NCBI GenBank assembly: GCA_947427285.1
Contig: CANEHE010000004.1
Location: 60,575 to 124,574, forward strand
Reading direction: 5' to 3'
DNA: 64,000 nt
Source: an uncultured Porphyromonadaceae bacterium
GTDB lineage: Bacteria > Bacteroidota > Bacteroidia > Bacteroidales > Muribaculaceae
Position numbers and translations under genes: made by a program. The notes under the pieces are model-generated. The model saw only the letters and a list, made by a program, of their open reading frames with translations, ran no database searches and was not told the origin of the DNA. This document shows, piece by piece, positions 16,366-26,017 of this stretch (positions are counted from its first letter, which is position 1; each line of letters begins with the position of its first letter).

Positions 16366-19300
16366 TCAGTCGGTCAGAAGCACGCGGCGTGTTTCGACAG
16401 TGCCGTCGGTGTAACGTGTCACAACCACTGTCACCTGTCCGCGCAGTGCCTCGGGAAGTGCGCGTCCGGCCAGATCGTAGTATTTGCGGCTGGCTACCTC
16501 GCGTCCGGCATCGATCTCATCCACACTGGAGATATGACTGACAGAGAATTCATATTCTTTGCGGAGGTCGGTTTCATCAGCGGTCACAGCTACCGTCAGT
16601 TTTCCGAGGTTGATCGGCCAGACTATATTGTCTGAGCTGACAATGGCACCGTTGTCGGCAGTTACGGTCAGACCGCCGAGAGCCGGGAAATAGATCCAGT
16701 CAGTCACGTTGTCATCGGTGTCGGATGCCGTCTTGAAGTCGTAGGCACCCGCGGCAAAGCTCTGACGGGCCGGTTTAAGCAGATCGGCCACGGTCGGAAG
16801 GGCGGCACGGTCGTAATGGAATCCTTCGCCGAGTTCGGCCTTACGGAGTTCGCGCAATGTCACCCCGATGGCTTTCTGTGAGTTGGCCAGCGAGCTGTCG
16901 GAGATACGGTCGGCGGCATAGTAGTTGCCGGTGATCACAGTTTCCCCTTCAAGAACGTTCGGACGACGTGACACAAGCACATCCGATTTGGTCTTGTCGT
17001 TGCCGGTGACAATCACATCCCCTGCGTTGTAACAGTTGATGAGTTTCGCGCCGTTCCATGCTGCCGAATGGAGGCCTGCTGCCTGTAGAGTAGCCTTGAT
17101 CGTACCCAGATTATAACATGATATGGAGGTATTCTGACCCTGGTTCCAGAGTCCGGCTGCTCCACCGAAGTTGGCATTGGGTTTCACTGTACCGGTATAA
17201 GTGACATCTCCGAGGTTGAAGCAGTTCTCGATGGTGGCCGAGCCGTAGGATGCGAATCCGGACACGGCGAACTGCGATGAAGTGACGTTGCCGGCATTCC
17301 AGCAGCGGGTGTATTTTCCGTTGCAATATGCCACAAAACCTGCCGTGAAGGCCTGGTTGCCTCCTTCACCTACGTATGTGGTGGTCACATTACCGAGGTT
17401 CCAGCAGTTGTCGACATTCACACCTTCGGTGATTCCCTGTGCGAATCCGCCGTTCTGGCGACCTGTAGATGTGATGTTTCCTTCGTTCCAGCAGTTGTAT
17501 ACGAGATTCTCCTTTCGGGGGTCGGCTCCGAGACTTCCGAATACGCCTCCGGCATATCCGCCGGTGAGAACTGAGATCTCGCCCTTGTTGTAACATCCTG
17601 AGAGGTTGACACCACCCTCGAGAGTGTATGCCACACCTGCCGCATATCCTTTTGCCGACAGCTTGCCCGTGTTATAACAGTCGGTCATTGTGACGAAGCA
17701 TCCGTCGATCGGCTCACCCTGATTTGTAGTGTACTTCTCAGTGTTGCTGATGATACCTGCGAGGTATGAGCCGGGGATTGTGATGTCAGCATCGTTGTGA
17801 CAGCGAGTGATGGTCAGTTCACCCTTCGAACCGGTTCCAATGAGTCCGGCAGTATAGGAGTAGCTGGTAGCAGTGGATTCTATCCTGCCTTTGTTGAAGC
17901 AGTCGGTGACATCTCCGGAGATGGTCACAGCTATTCCGGCTGCAAGAGTCTGGGCGGAGACAGTGCCTTCATTGGAGCATCCGGTAATGGATGTATTGAC
18001 AGCACGTCCGACAATACCGCCTGCCTCGTTGCGCTTGTTGGCAACGACAGTTCCGCGGTTCACACAGTTGGAGAGGGCGGCACCTTCGTATGCGTTGGAT
18101 GCAAAGCCGGCCACTGTGGAGGCTCCGGACACAGATACGGTGCCGAGGTGCACGCAGTCGGAAATGCGTCCGTAGAGACGTCCGGCAAATCCTCCGGCAT
18201 TGCTGTTGGCGATGATCTGGCCGTCAAGCGTCAGATCGTGCACATGCGAGGCCTCGCCGAGGGTTCCGAAGAATCCCACATAGCGTCCCTTGCCATCGGT
18301 GGCTTCTGTATTCTCGTATTTGAATCCTTTGACGGTCTTTCCGTTGCCGTTGAAATCACCCTGGAACTTTATCTTGCCGAGTGCGATGGGATAGAATTCC
18401 TTTCCGGTGAAATCAAGATTGTTTTCCAGACGGAAGAAGAATCCATTGTAGTCCATCGCGGATGTCGTGATAAAGTTCGACAATTTGTTGAAATCGTCCG
18501 TCGTGCGGATGAGGAACGGATTGGCTTCAGTGCCGCGTCCGTCGAGGACATTAGGGATGGATTTGAGTTCGAACACTTTCGTAAGTCCTCCGAGTGTCGC
18601 GGTGAGCACATCGGATGCCACTTCCAGCTCAGTGGGCTGCACTACATTCAGAGTAGAGCCTGAGATCGTGAAGTTGGCGTTCTTATCCAGTTTCCATACT
18701 ATTCCCTGAGGAGATGATAGAGGCACGGCATTGACCACATTAGTGCGTACCTCGCCGTCGGCGAAGCGTACGAACATCGTGCGGAGACGTCCGGCAGCGG
18801 TTTCGGTGGTGAATCTCTTGAGCACCGGATATTTGCCGTCAGCGAAGTCATATATCCGGGCATCGAATCCGTCAAGTGCCTGTCCGTTGACCAGACGGGA
18901 TGTGGATACACCGGTGTTGCCTGCGATGCCGAGACTGTTGGCAGCCCCGAAAGGTGTTACCGATATGTCGAAGAAGTTTCCGCTCATTTCGCCGCGGCCG
19001 CTCAGATTGCCTGCGATGGCTCCACGGGTGTCGGCCTCGCCGGTGCAGGTCACGATACCGTTGTTGAGACAACTCTTGATGGTGGGACGGGTACCGACAC
19101 CTACAAGACCTCCGACATAACGTGTGGCGGAGATGGTGGCGTTGTTGACACAATTCTCGATTTTACCATAAGCACTTCCGGCTATACCGCCTGCCGCACT
19201 CTTGTTTGTGTTGGTCACAATGTCGTTCAGATGTGTGGCTGTGATGTCACCGTCGTTCTGACAGAGGCGGATCTCTCCCTGGCAGAGACCGGTGATGCCG

Positions 19301-22300
19301 CCTACGTATTCATATCCTACACGGATCGCTCCCGAGTTGTAACAGCCCTCGATCACACTTCCGGCTGTCTGGGCACCGGTGATACCGCCGGCATACTGGT
19401 AGATAGCGTTGACCGGCGCATAGTTGCGGCAGTTCTCGATGCGGCCCTGAGTGTATCCGGCTATCGGACCGGCCACTCCCCACACGTCAAACACGCAGTC
19501 AGCGGCTATGTTGACATTTTTCACCGTCGCCGTAGGACCGAGTACCGCGAACAGACCCGCATAGTTGTATGAGCCTTTTGTCGTGGCTTTTCCACCGGGT
19601 TCGTAAGCCACGGTACGCACTGTAAGTTTGCTGATGGTGTGTCCGTCACCGTCGAAGATACCTCCGAAAGGATTGGTGGTGGATACTCCCACGCCAGAGA
19701 AGTCGGAAGCGTGTCCGAAGTCGATGTCGGCTGTCATACGGAACCAGTCGCCGGAATGGGGCTGGGCGAATGTGGCCACGGCACGGTGGAGTGTCTTGAA
19801 GTCATTCTTGTTCTTTATCAGATAAGGAGATGCCTCGGTGCCTTCACCCTCGAACACCTTCGGAACAGCCTGCACATAGTAGGCTTTCATCGATTTTCCG
19901 TCTGGTGTATATGCCACTACTGCCTCGGTGCCGTAGTCGGATCCGACAGTGATGGTATTGCCCGATACGGAGAGAGCGGTGGTGGAGGATATAATTCCAT
20001 TTTCACCGAGCAAGCCCCATGCCACAGGGCTGTCCGAATTGAGGGTGATGGTTTTCTTCACTTTCCGGGTAGTCTCTTTGTCGGAAAGCTGCATGAAAGC
20101 CACAGCAAGACGAGAGGCGTCAGTGTCTACGAGTTTCTTAAGCATCGGATAGCGTCCGGAAGTCGCTGTCCACACGTCGGCACTGAAACCCTGCGGAAGC
20201 TGTCCGGCAGTGAATGTGTCGGATGTGCGTCCGTAATCGGGGGAATCGATACCTGTGACCTGAGAATCGAACGTGCAGTTGAACAACATCTGAGGAGCAG
20301 GATTATAGCCGTTGAGCTCAAACGTGGCTCCATAGATCCCTTTGTGCGTCTCGCTTGAGGTTGAATTTATGTATCCTGTGTTGTAACAGTTTGTTACAGT
20401 ATTCTTATCATTGACAGTGTTGCCGAGATACGAGCATGAAAGATAACCGATGAGTCCGCCTACCTGGTCGGATGTCTGGGCCTTGAGAATTGTGCCTGCA
20501 TTGAAACAGTTCGACATTTCCGTGCCGCTCAGAAGACCTACAAGACCTCCGGTGGAGGTGTCGCTCTCCATAGAGGCCCTTTTTGCAGAGATAAGACCTA
20601 CATTGAAGCAGCGTTCGATGTGTGCGCCCACCGAGCCGCCTGAGATACCTCCCATCGAGGCCATTCCGTAGTTGTCGGTAAGTGTGCCGCAGAAATACGA
20701 ATCCTCTATTACTGCGTTTGTGCCCTTAAGAGGAGATACCATCCCGACAAGACCGCCGACACAGTGATAAATGGATGAGATGAAGCCAGTGGACTGCACA
20801 TCCGCATCAGAGGAACACATCGAGATTGTGCCGTAGTTCTGTCCGGATATCGAGCCACAGTTGCCGACTCCGGCCACTTTGCCGCTTACTGAACATCCTT
20901 TTACTGTGCCTGAGTTTACAGCCGCAATTGCTGCGGTCTCGTTGCCTCCGCCGGCTACAGTACCGCTTACAGATGAATTGGAGATGGAGCCCTCATTCCA
21001 GGCTGCAATGGCAGCGACGGCGTCACCTGTGCCGCTGAGCGACACGCCTGTAAGGCGCAGATTCTCTATTACGGCCTGCGGGCCAAGATAACCGAAGAGA
21101 GCGAAGTAGTTGTTGCCACGTCCATTACCGGTGAAATTCTTGATTTCATGTCCTGTAGCGGTAAATTTGCCATTGAACGGGGTGGAAACGGAACCGATGG
21201 GATCCCATGCGGCCGATGGCGACCCCATGTCAATATCTTTTGTGAGAGTGAAATGCTTGCCCTGGAAAGACTCGCCGCTGGCCGAGAATTCAGCCATCCG
21301 GCGCAGGTCGTCGACGTTCGCGATCTGATACGGCGACGATTCGGTGCCTTCACCGGTAAAGTTGCCTCCGACAGGGGCCGGATAGTTCACCGACACCGAC
21401 GATGTGATGATCGTCTCTTTTGCCTGTAATATTGTCTGTGCCGGATTGGCTCTGAGTCCGATCGCCCAGTCTCCGAGTTCGAAGCCTGTGGCCGTGGCTG
21501 AGCCGGAAATTATGGCGGCAGCGTTCACCTTGTTGGTGTTCCAGTCGGCCGCATAGCAGAAGAAGTCTCCCATCATGGGATTATTGAGCATGAACTGCGG
21601 AGTGATGCTCAGTCCCTTGGCAGGAGTGATGGAAGCCTCGATCGAGCCGCCGTAACCTACCATATTATACAGGGCAAGACGGTTGGAATATGTCTGTTCG
21701 ATCAGCATCGGATAGGAATAGACGTTGTTGCCGATGTCGGTGATCTTCACCGAGGCGTTGCTGACCTTCCATTCCGAGCGGGCGTATGCCCCGAAGGCGT
21801 TTCCTTCGTATTGCCCGCTGATGATCATGATGGCCCAGGAAGAAAGTTTGAGATTACCCTGGGCATCGACGGCTGCCGTCACTTTACCTTTAGGATCGTA
21901 CGTACCCTGGGTAGTGTTGATCGGCACAAGCCATATATCCCCGTAACTGGCATGGGTGAATATCACCTGTGCCGGGATTGAATAGTAGGCACCCTCATCT
22001 TCCAGATAAATCTTCGTACCTCCGGTGTAGACGTTGAGCATCAGTATGGAGTCGTTGCGCTCCACCATCTGGATGGCTTTCGAAGAGAACGAGTTGGGAT
22101 TGGTGGTGAGGTAATCCTTTGTGATGTAATAGCCGGGCTTCAATGCAGTGGCTTTCTGCGAAGCCCTGGAAGGAGCGGCTGTCTTGACAGAACCGGTAGC
22201 GGGACGTAATCTTTCCCCTGTGAATGAGAAGTCTGCCTCAGGAGCCTGGATGAAATCGCCTTTTACGGCGTCGACCAGAGTGGGCAGACCCTCTTTCGCT

Positions 22301-22488
22301 ATAGTCATGGCGTGATCGATAGGATCGGTACAGGCCGGTGCCGGTGCCGACGGAGCGGCCATAAGATCAGGCACGTCCGCCTGAGCTTTGCCTGCCAGCT
22401 CCGTAAGAAAGCGGGGCTGCGATGCAAGAGCCGCGACAGGGATCAGTGCCAGAAGCGCAATCCCTTTGGTGATAGAGGTTTTTTGCAT
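16366..22488 (-). CDS. Giant secreted GLUG-repeat protein (about 2040 residues)
   Basis: The start is set at 22488 (MQKTSITKGIALLALIPVAALAS, a signal peptide); the upstream in-frame start at 22542 would add 18 residues ahead of it. A unique region of about 350 residues precedes three large modules, each opening with G.GTE(S/A)(S/N)P(Y/F).I.(N/T)..D...L and a DIDFG/DIDMG-like strand, near residues 375, 880 and 1315. Each module contains many GLUG-type repeats (G.(G)GL.G ... I..C.N.G.(I/V)), seen as recurring NCYNTG, NCWN.G and CVN.G.. units, the short beta-helix repeats known from adhesins and IgA-protease-like proteins. It ends with a sorting-like tail (YYDLAGRALP...VTRYTDGTVETRRVLL). Surface display and adhesion are inferred; no catalytic motif is visible. 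Confidence 0.85.
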   Translation of the reverse strand: MQKTSITKGIALLALIPVAALASQPRFLTELAGKAQADVPDLMAAPSAPAPACTDPIDHAMTIAKEGLPTLVDAVKGDFIQAPEADFSFTGERLRPATGSVKTAAPSRASQKATALKPGYYITKDYLTTNPNSFSSKAIQMVERNDSILMLNVYTGGTKIYLEDEGAYYSIPAQVIFTHASYGDIWLVPINTTQGTYDPKGKVTAAVDAQGNLKLSSWAIMIISGQYEGNAFGAYARSEWKVSNASVKITDIGNNVYSYPMLIEQTYSNRLALYNMVGYGGSIEASITPAKGLSITPQFMLNNPMMGDFFCYAADWNTNKVNAAAIISGSATATGFELGDWAIGLRANPAQTILQAKETIITSSVSVNYPAPVGGNFTGEGTESSPYQIANVDDLRRMAEFSASGESFQGKHFTLTKDIDMGSPSAAWDPIGSVSTPFNGKFTATGHEIKNFTGNGRGNNYFALFGYLGPQAVIENLRLTGVSLSGTGDAVAAIAAWNEGSISNSSVSGTVAGGGNETAAIAAVNSGTVKGCSVSGKVAGVGNCGSISGQNYGTISMCSSDADVQSTGFISSIYHCVGGLVGMVSPLKGTNAVIEDSYFCGTLTDNYGMASMGGISGGSVGAHIERCFNVGLISAKRASMESDTSTGGLVGLLSGTEMSNCFNAGTILKAQTSDQVGGLIGYLSCSYLGNTVNDKNTVTNCYNTGYINSTSSETHKGIYGATFELNGYNPAPQMLFNCTFDSQVTGIDSPDYGRTSDTFTAGQLPQGFSADVWTATSGRYPMLKKLVDTDASRLAVAFMQLSDKETTRKVKKTITLNSDSPVAWGLLGENGIISSTTALSVSGNTITVGSDYGTEAVVAYTPDGKSMKAYYVQAVPKVFEGEGTEASPYLIKNKNDFKTLHRAVATFAQPHSGDWFRMTADIDFGHASDFSGVGVSTTNPFGGIFDGDGHTISKLTVRTVAYEPGGKATTKGSYNYAGLFAVLGPTATVKNVNIAADCVFDVWGVAGPIAGYTQGRIENCRNYAPVNAIYQYAGGITGAQTAGSVIEGCYNSGAIRVGYEYVGGITGLCQGEIRLCQNDGDITATHLNDIVTNTNKSAAGGIAGSAYGKIENCVNNATISATRYVGGLVGVGTRPTIKSCLNNGIVTCTGEADTRGAIAGNLSGRGEMSGNFFDISVTPFGAANSLGIAGNTGVSTSRLVNGQALDGFDARIYDFADGKYPVLKRFTTETAAGRLRTMFVRFADGEVRTNVVNAVPLSSPQGIVWKLDKNANFTISGSTLNVVQPTELEVASDVLTATLGGLTKVFELKSIPNVLDGRGTEANPFLIRTTDDFNKLSNFITTSAMDYNGFFFRLENNLDFTGKEFYPIALGKIKFQGDFNGNGKTVKGFKYENTEATDGKGRYVGFFGTLGEASHVHDLTLDGQIIANSNAGGFAGRLYGRISDCVHLGTVSVSGASTVAGFASNAYEGAALSNCVNRGTVVANKRNEAGGIVGRAVNTSITGCSNEGTVSAQTLAAGIAVTISGDVTDCFNKGRIESTATSYSYTAGLIGTGSKGELTITRCHNDADITIPGSYLAGIISNTEKYTTNQGEPIDGCFVTMTDCYNTGKLSAKGYAAGVAYTLEGGVNLSGCYNKGEISVLTGGYAGGVFGSLGADPRKENLVYNCWNEGNITSTGRQNGGFAQGITEGVNVDNCWNLGNVTTTYVGEGGNQAFTAGFVAYCNGKYTRCWNAGNVTSSQFAVSGFASYGSATIENCFNLGDVTYTGTVKPNANFGGAAGLWNQGQNTSISCYNLGTIKATLQAAGLHSAAWNGAKLINCYNAGDVIVTGNDKTKSDVLVSRRPNVLEGETVITGNYYAADRISDSSLANSQKAIGVTLRELRKAELGEGFHYDRAALPTVADLLKPARQSFAAGAYDFKTASDTDDNVTDWIYFPALGGLTVTADNGAIVSSDNIVWPINLGKLTVAVTADETDLRKEYEFSVSHISSVDEIDAGREVASRKYYDLAGRALPEALRGQVTVVVTRYTDGTVETRRVLLTD

Positions 22489-22589
22489 GTGTAGGTAGTG
22501 TTTGAAATATAGTGAACTGATAAAATGTCTGGTATGAGACACTTTTGCCGACAGAGCGGCATTTTAGTGCCGGATGGTCTAACGAGAGC

Positions 22590-22620
22590 CAAAGTTAGTA
22601 AAAAATCGGACTAAATCAAA
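22590..22620 (-). promoter_or_regulatory. Promoter of the GLUG gene
   Basis: On the minus strand TTTG (22620-22617), 19 nt, TAACTTTG (22597-22590). It gives a leader of about 95 nt. It is back to back with the promoter for the SLC13 gene. Confidence 0.6.
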
Positions 22621-22655
22621 AAAATGTGCTCAAAAACAAGTTCTCCGGATTCATT

Positions 22656-22687
22656 TTTGCCATATAGACCAAGTTTTACTAATTTTG
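22656..22687 (+). promoter_or_regulatory. Promoter of the SLC13 carrier gene
   Basis: TTTG (22656-22659), 20 nt, TAATTTTG (22680-22687): an exact fit to the Bacteroidetes consensus, about 35 nt before the ATG at 22722. Confidence 0.7.
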
Positions 22688-22721
22688 CATTTTTCACGAC
22701 CCTATAATCTTTATTGCTGAA

Positions 22722-24548
22722 ATGACCGTCACACTGATTACTCTCGTTCTGGCGGCCGCAGGTTTCATCTGGGGCAGAATCCGCGCCGACATAGTCGCTC
22801 TTTTGGCTCTTCTTGTTCTGGTTCTCTCAGGAACCATCACTGTCCCGGAAGCTCTGTCGGGTTTCTCAAACCCTATCGTGATCATGATGGTAGGCCTCTT
22901 TGTGGTAGGAGGAGCCATATTCAATACCGGTCTGGCCAAAATGATAGGCGCACGGCTTCTCCGTCTCGCCGGTAAGAGCCAGACACGCCTCTTTATTCTT
23001 GTGATGGGTGCTACGGCTCTTATAGGCGGATTTGTAAGCAATACCGGCACTGTGGCCCTCATGCTGCCTATTGTGGTGAGTATGGCCGCCGGTGCGGGCC
23101 TCTCCACCGGACGGCTTCTGATGCCTCTGGCTTTTGCCAGCAGTCTTGGCGGAATGCTGACCCTTATCGGAACACCTCCCAATCTGGTGATAGCCGAAGT
23201 GTGGAAGGAAGCAGGCCACGACCCTCTTTCATTCTTTACATTCTTTCCGGCCGGAATCATCTGTCTTATTGCCGGCACACTTTTGCTTATCCCTCTGAGC
23301 AAATGGTTTCTGTCCCGTCGGGGTGTGTTTGCCTCGGACGGCAAAGATTCACGCTCACTCCACCAGATAGTGGATGAATACGGCCTGGAGGCCAATCTTT
23401 TCCGTCTTACCGTGCCCAACGGTGCCAAGGTTGTCGGACAGACACTCGGACAGCTGGCTCTGCGCCGCGATTACAATATCGAGGTCCTTGAGATCCGTCG
23501 CGGCGAGGAAAAGAGACTGATCAGAAATATCACCCAGACCGCCCCGGAAGCCTCGACCATGCTGCAGACAGGAGACACTGTCTACGTAAGAGGCGACATA
23601 GCCGACATAGACCGTTTTGCCCGCGCAGAAGGGTTGTCGCTTCATGCCGGGACCGACAGAAAGCGTCAGCTCCAGTTCTATGACATCGGAATGGCCGAGA
23701 TAGTGCCGCTTCCCAACTCCTCCGTCCTAAACCGGAAGGTGGCTGACATCGGGCTGGCCTCAAGAGGAGTGTCGGTGATCGGAATCCGACGTAAAAATCA
23801 GTATATCATCGAAGGTATCGGAGGCTGCACGGTCCATCCGGGCGACGTGTTGCTGGTACAGGGCTCCTGGAAGTCCATCGGCGGTCTGTCGGAAAACAGG
23901 GGACTGTGGGTGGTCCTCGGCGAACCTCTCGAGGAGGCCGCCAGGGTCACACTCGACTATAAGGCCCCTGTCGCGGCGGTCATAATGCTTCTCATGATCG
24001 CAGCTCTGGTTTCCGGTCTGGTTCCGGCTGTCGTGGCTGTGATGACAGCTGCTGTCGCCATGGTGCTGACAGGATGCTTCCGCAATGTGGACGCCGCTTA
24101 CAAGACAATCAGCTGGGACAGCGTGGTACTCATTGCGGCGATGATGCCCATGTCGTTCGCATTGGAAAAGACTGGGATATCGCAGGCTGTCGCCGATTCA
24201 CTCGTTGCATGGCTTGGCGATTCGGGACCTCATCTGCTACTTGCCGGTGTGTTTTTCACCACATCGCTGATGACGCTGTTCATCTCCAATACCGCTACCG
24301 CTGTACTCCTGGCACCTATCGCTCTGGAATGCGCCACAGCCTACGGCTCCAATCCGCTGCCGTTCCTTTTCGCTGTCACGTTCGGCGCGAGTCTGTGCTT
24401 CGCATCCCCGTTCTCCACTCCGCCCAACGCTCTTGTCATGCCTGCGGGGCAATATAGGTTTACCGACTACATCAAGGTAGGTCTTCCGCTCCAGATAGTC
24501 CTCGGACTTCTGATGATCTTCGTGCTCCCCCTTCTGTTCCCTTTCTGA
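22722..24548 (+). CDS. SLC13/DASS family anion carrier with two TrkA-C (RCK_C) domains
   Basis: This 608-residue inner-membrane protein has about six helices in the N-terminal half (about 3-195), a cytosolic insert with two TrkA_C domains (about 215-305 and 320-405; VVGQTLGQLALRRDYNIEVLEIRRGEE... and LNRKVADIGLASRGVSVIGIRRKNQYIIE), then further helices to the C-terminus. The paired SNTGTVALMLPIVV and SNTATAVLLAPIAL loops (SNT motifs) are the substrate and sodium sites of the DASS family. Members move sulfate, dicarboxylates or phosphate; the RCK domains suggest a ligand-gated form. The substrate cannot be assigned. It is monocistronic. Confidence 0.88.
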   Translation: MTVTLITLVLAAAGFIWGRIRADIVALLALLVLVLSGTITVPEALSGFSNPIVIMMVGLFVVGGAIFNTGLAKMIGARLLRLAGKSQTRLFILVMGATALIGGFVSNTGTVALMLPIVVSMAAGAGLSTGRLLMPLAFASSLGGMLTLIGTPPNLVIAEVWKEAGHDPLSFFTFFPAGIICLIAGTLLLIPLSKWFLSRRGVFASDGKDSRSLHQIVDEYGLEANLFRLTVPNGAKVVGQTLGQLALRRDYNIEVLEIRRGEEKRLIRNITQTAPEASTMLQTGDTVYVRGDIADIDRFARAEGLSLHAGTDRKRQLQFYDIGMAEIVPLPNSSVLNRKVADIGLASRGVSVIGIRRKNQYIIEGIGGCTVHPGDVLLVQGSWKSIGGLSENRGLWVVLGEPLEEAARVTLDYKAPVAAVIMLLMIAALVSGLVPAVVAVMTAAVAMVLTGCFRNVDAAYKTISWDSVVLIAAMMPMSFALEKTGISQAVADSLVAWLGDSGPHLLLAGVFFTTSLMTLFISNTATAVLLAPIALECATAYGSNPLPFLFAVTFGASLCFASPFSTPPNALVMPAGQYRFTDYIKVGLPLQIVLGLLMIFVLPLLFPF

Positions 24549-24588
24549 CCTTATTTTCAGGTATAATTGGCGGAAAATCGTCAAAATA

Positions 24589-24620
24589 CTTGACTTCGGC
24601 TTCCAGATGTATTAACTTTG
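24589..24620 (+). promoter_or_regulatory. Promoter of the ftsX-uppP-truB-queA unit
   Basis: CTTG (24589-24592), 20 nt, TAACTTTG (24613-24620). Transcription would start near 24627, about 87 nt before ftsX. Confidence 0.55.
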
Positions 24621-24713
24621 CATCCGCGATTCTCCCTCTTCTGCATGGAAAGGGATGTCGTCGCCGTCGCATCTGCGGATGCCAAGGTGATTCCAACATA
24701 GCGCATCAGATAA

Positions 24714-25592
24714 ATGAAGCACCAGAAAGAGGCCCGCATATCATATTGGGCCGCCCATCTGACCACCATCGTGAGTGTCACGCTTGTGTTGGTGATTGTC
24801 GGCGTGATTGCACTCGCGTCGATAGGCGCGGCTACAGAGACCCGACGCCTGAAAGAGAAAATAGAGCTGACCGCAGTCCTGACAGACTCCGCTTCCGACG
24901 CACAGGCCGATTCTCTGGCCCGTGTCATCGCCTCCCGTCCCTTCGCCCTGTCGGTAAGGACCGTCACCAAATCCGAAGCCATGAAGCAATGGAAGGCAGA
25001 TACCGGCGAGGATCTTCAGGAACTTTTCGGAGTGAATCCACTTTCACCCGAGGTATGCTTCACCCTGAAAGCCGATTATGCTTCGGAAGCCATGCTCGGA
25101 AAAGTGAAGAAGGAGGTAGCCGCCATGAAGGGTGTGGCCGGTGTGGCCGCTCCCGACGCGGAGATGGTGGAATCGATGAACCGCAATCTCGAAAGCATGT
25201 CATACGTGCTCGGTGCCGTAGCACTCGCGTTGCTTGTGATATCGTTCGTGCTCATCAACAACACCGTGCATCTCACTGTATATTCACGACGGTTCACAAT
25301 CCACACTATGCAGCTGGTGGGTGCCACCGGAGGATTTATCCGCCGCCCTATCGTCTCGGGCAATCTTCTTTCCGGAGTGATTGCCGGAATCATCGCTTCG
25401 GCAGTTATGGCCGCAGTGATGGCCGGAGCTCCCGGACTCGGACTCGGCACCCCCGACAAAATAGTGCCCTGGTGGCAGTTCGGCTGTGTGGCCGCAGGGC
25501 TTGTGGTGGCCGGTGCCCTTATATGCACTCTGGCATCCGTCATCGCCACCAACCGTTATTTGCGGAAAGACTATGATGATCTTTTCCGCTGA
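24714..25592 (+). CDS. ftsX: Cell division protein FtsX
   Basis: FtsX is the membrane half of FtsEX, an ABC-type complex that controls peptidoglycan hydrolases at the septum. The 292-residue protein has an N-terminal membrane helix (about 18-40), an extracytoplasmic loop (about 45-165), and three C-terminal helices (about 172-192, 222-242, 262-285), the standard four-span FtsX plan, with RRFTIHTMQLVGATGGFIRRP before helix 3. ftsE is not adjacent here, as is usual in Bacteroidetes. It begins a cluster with DUF3098, uppP, truB and queA that is well conserved in the phylum. Confidence 0.9.
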   Translation: MKHQKEARISYWAAHLTTIVSVTLVLVIVGVIALASIGAATETRRLKEKIELTAVLTDSASDAQADSLARVIASRPFALSVRTVTKSEAMKQWKADTGEDLQELFGVNPLSPEVCFTLKADYASEAMLGKVKKEVAAMKGVAGVAAPDAEMVESMNRNLESMSYVLGAVALALLVISFVLINNTVHLTVYSRRFTIHTMQLVGATGGFIRRPIVSGNLLSGVIAGIIASAVMAAVMAGAPGLGLGTPDKIVPWWQFGCVAAGLVVAGALICTLASVIATNRYLRKDYDDLFR

Positions 25593-25648
25593 TCATACGC
25601 TATAACGAAACACAGTCTCTCCATCAAATATCAACTTAAGAACCTACA

Positions 25649-26014
25649 ATGGCAAATACCAAGTCCGCTCCCGCATCCAGCTTCGCACGCCGCGAGGCCC
25701 AGCGGAAAATGAAGCAATCGTCTTCCGGCATCGTCCCGGTGGCAGACGGACAGCGTCCGTTCACACGTATCAACTTCATCCTGATGGGATGCTGTGTGGT
25801 CATGATTATACTTGGATTTCTGCTCATGACCGGCGGAGGAAGCTCCGTGGAAGGAGGCTTCAATCCTGACATATTCAGTACCCGCAGAATAGTGGTCGGA
25901 CCCACACTGGCTTTCCTCGGCTTCCTTTCGATGGCCTTCGCCATAATCTATACCCCACGCAGTCTGCGCGGAAAGCGGAATGACAATCCCGGTCCTTCTG
26001 AAAGCAGCCTCTAA
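25649..26014 (+). CDS. DUF3098 family membrane protein
   Basis: The 121-residue protein has a basic cytosolic N-terminus (about 1-45) and two membrane helices (about 46-68 and 88-108; INFILMGCCVVMIILGFLLMTGG and GPTLAFLGFLSMAFAII) joined by a loop with SSVEGGFNPDIFSTRRI, the family hallmark. Function is unknown. In Bacteroidetes it almost always lies between ftsX and uppP, as here (56 nt after ftsX, 3 nt before uppP), which hints at a role in envelope synthesis or division. Confidence 0.85.
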   Translation: MANTKSAPASSFARREAQRKMKQSSSGIVPVADGQRPFTRINFILMGCCVVMIILGFLLMTGGGSSVEGGFNPDIFSTRRIVVGPTLAFLGFLSMAFAIIYTPRSLRGKRNDNPGPSESSL

Positions 26015-26017
26015 GAT

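Noticed and set aside
17797..18663. Plus-strand frame within the GLUG gene
   Set aside because: It is a shadow of the repeat array; the real protein on the minus strand is unbroken across it.
17000..21400. Possible CRISPR or other DNA repeat array
   Set aside because: The repeated units are protein-level GLUG repeats with variable nucleotide sequence and no spacer pattern.
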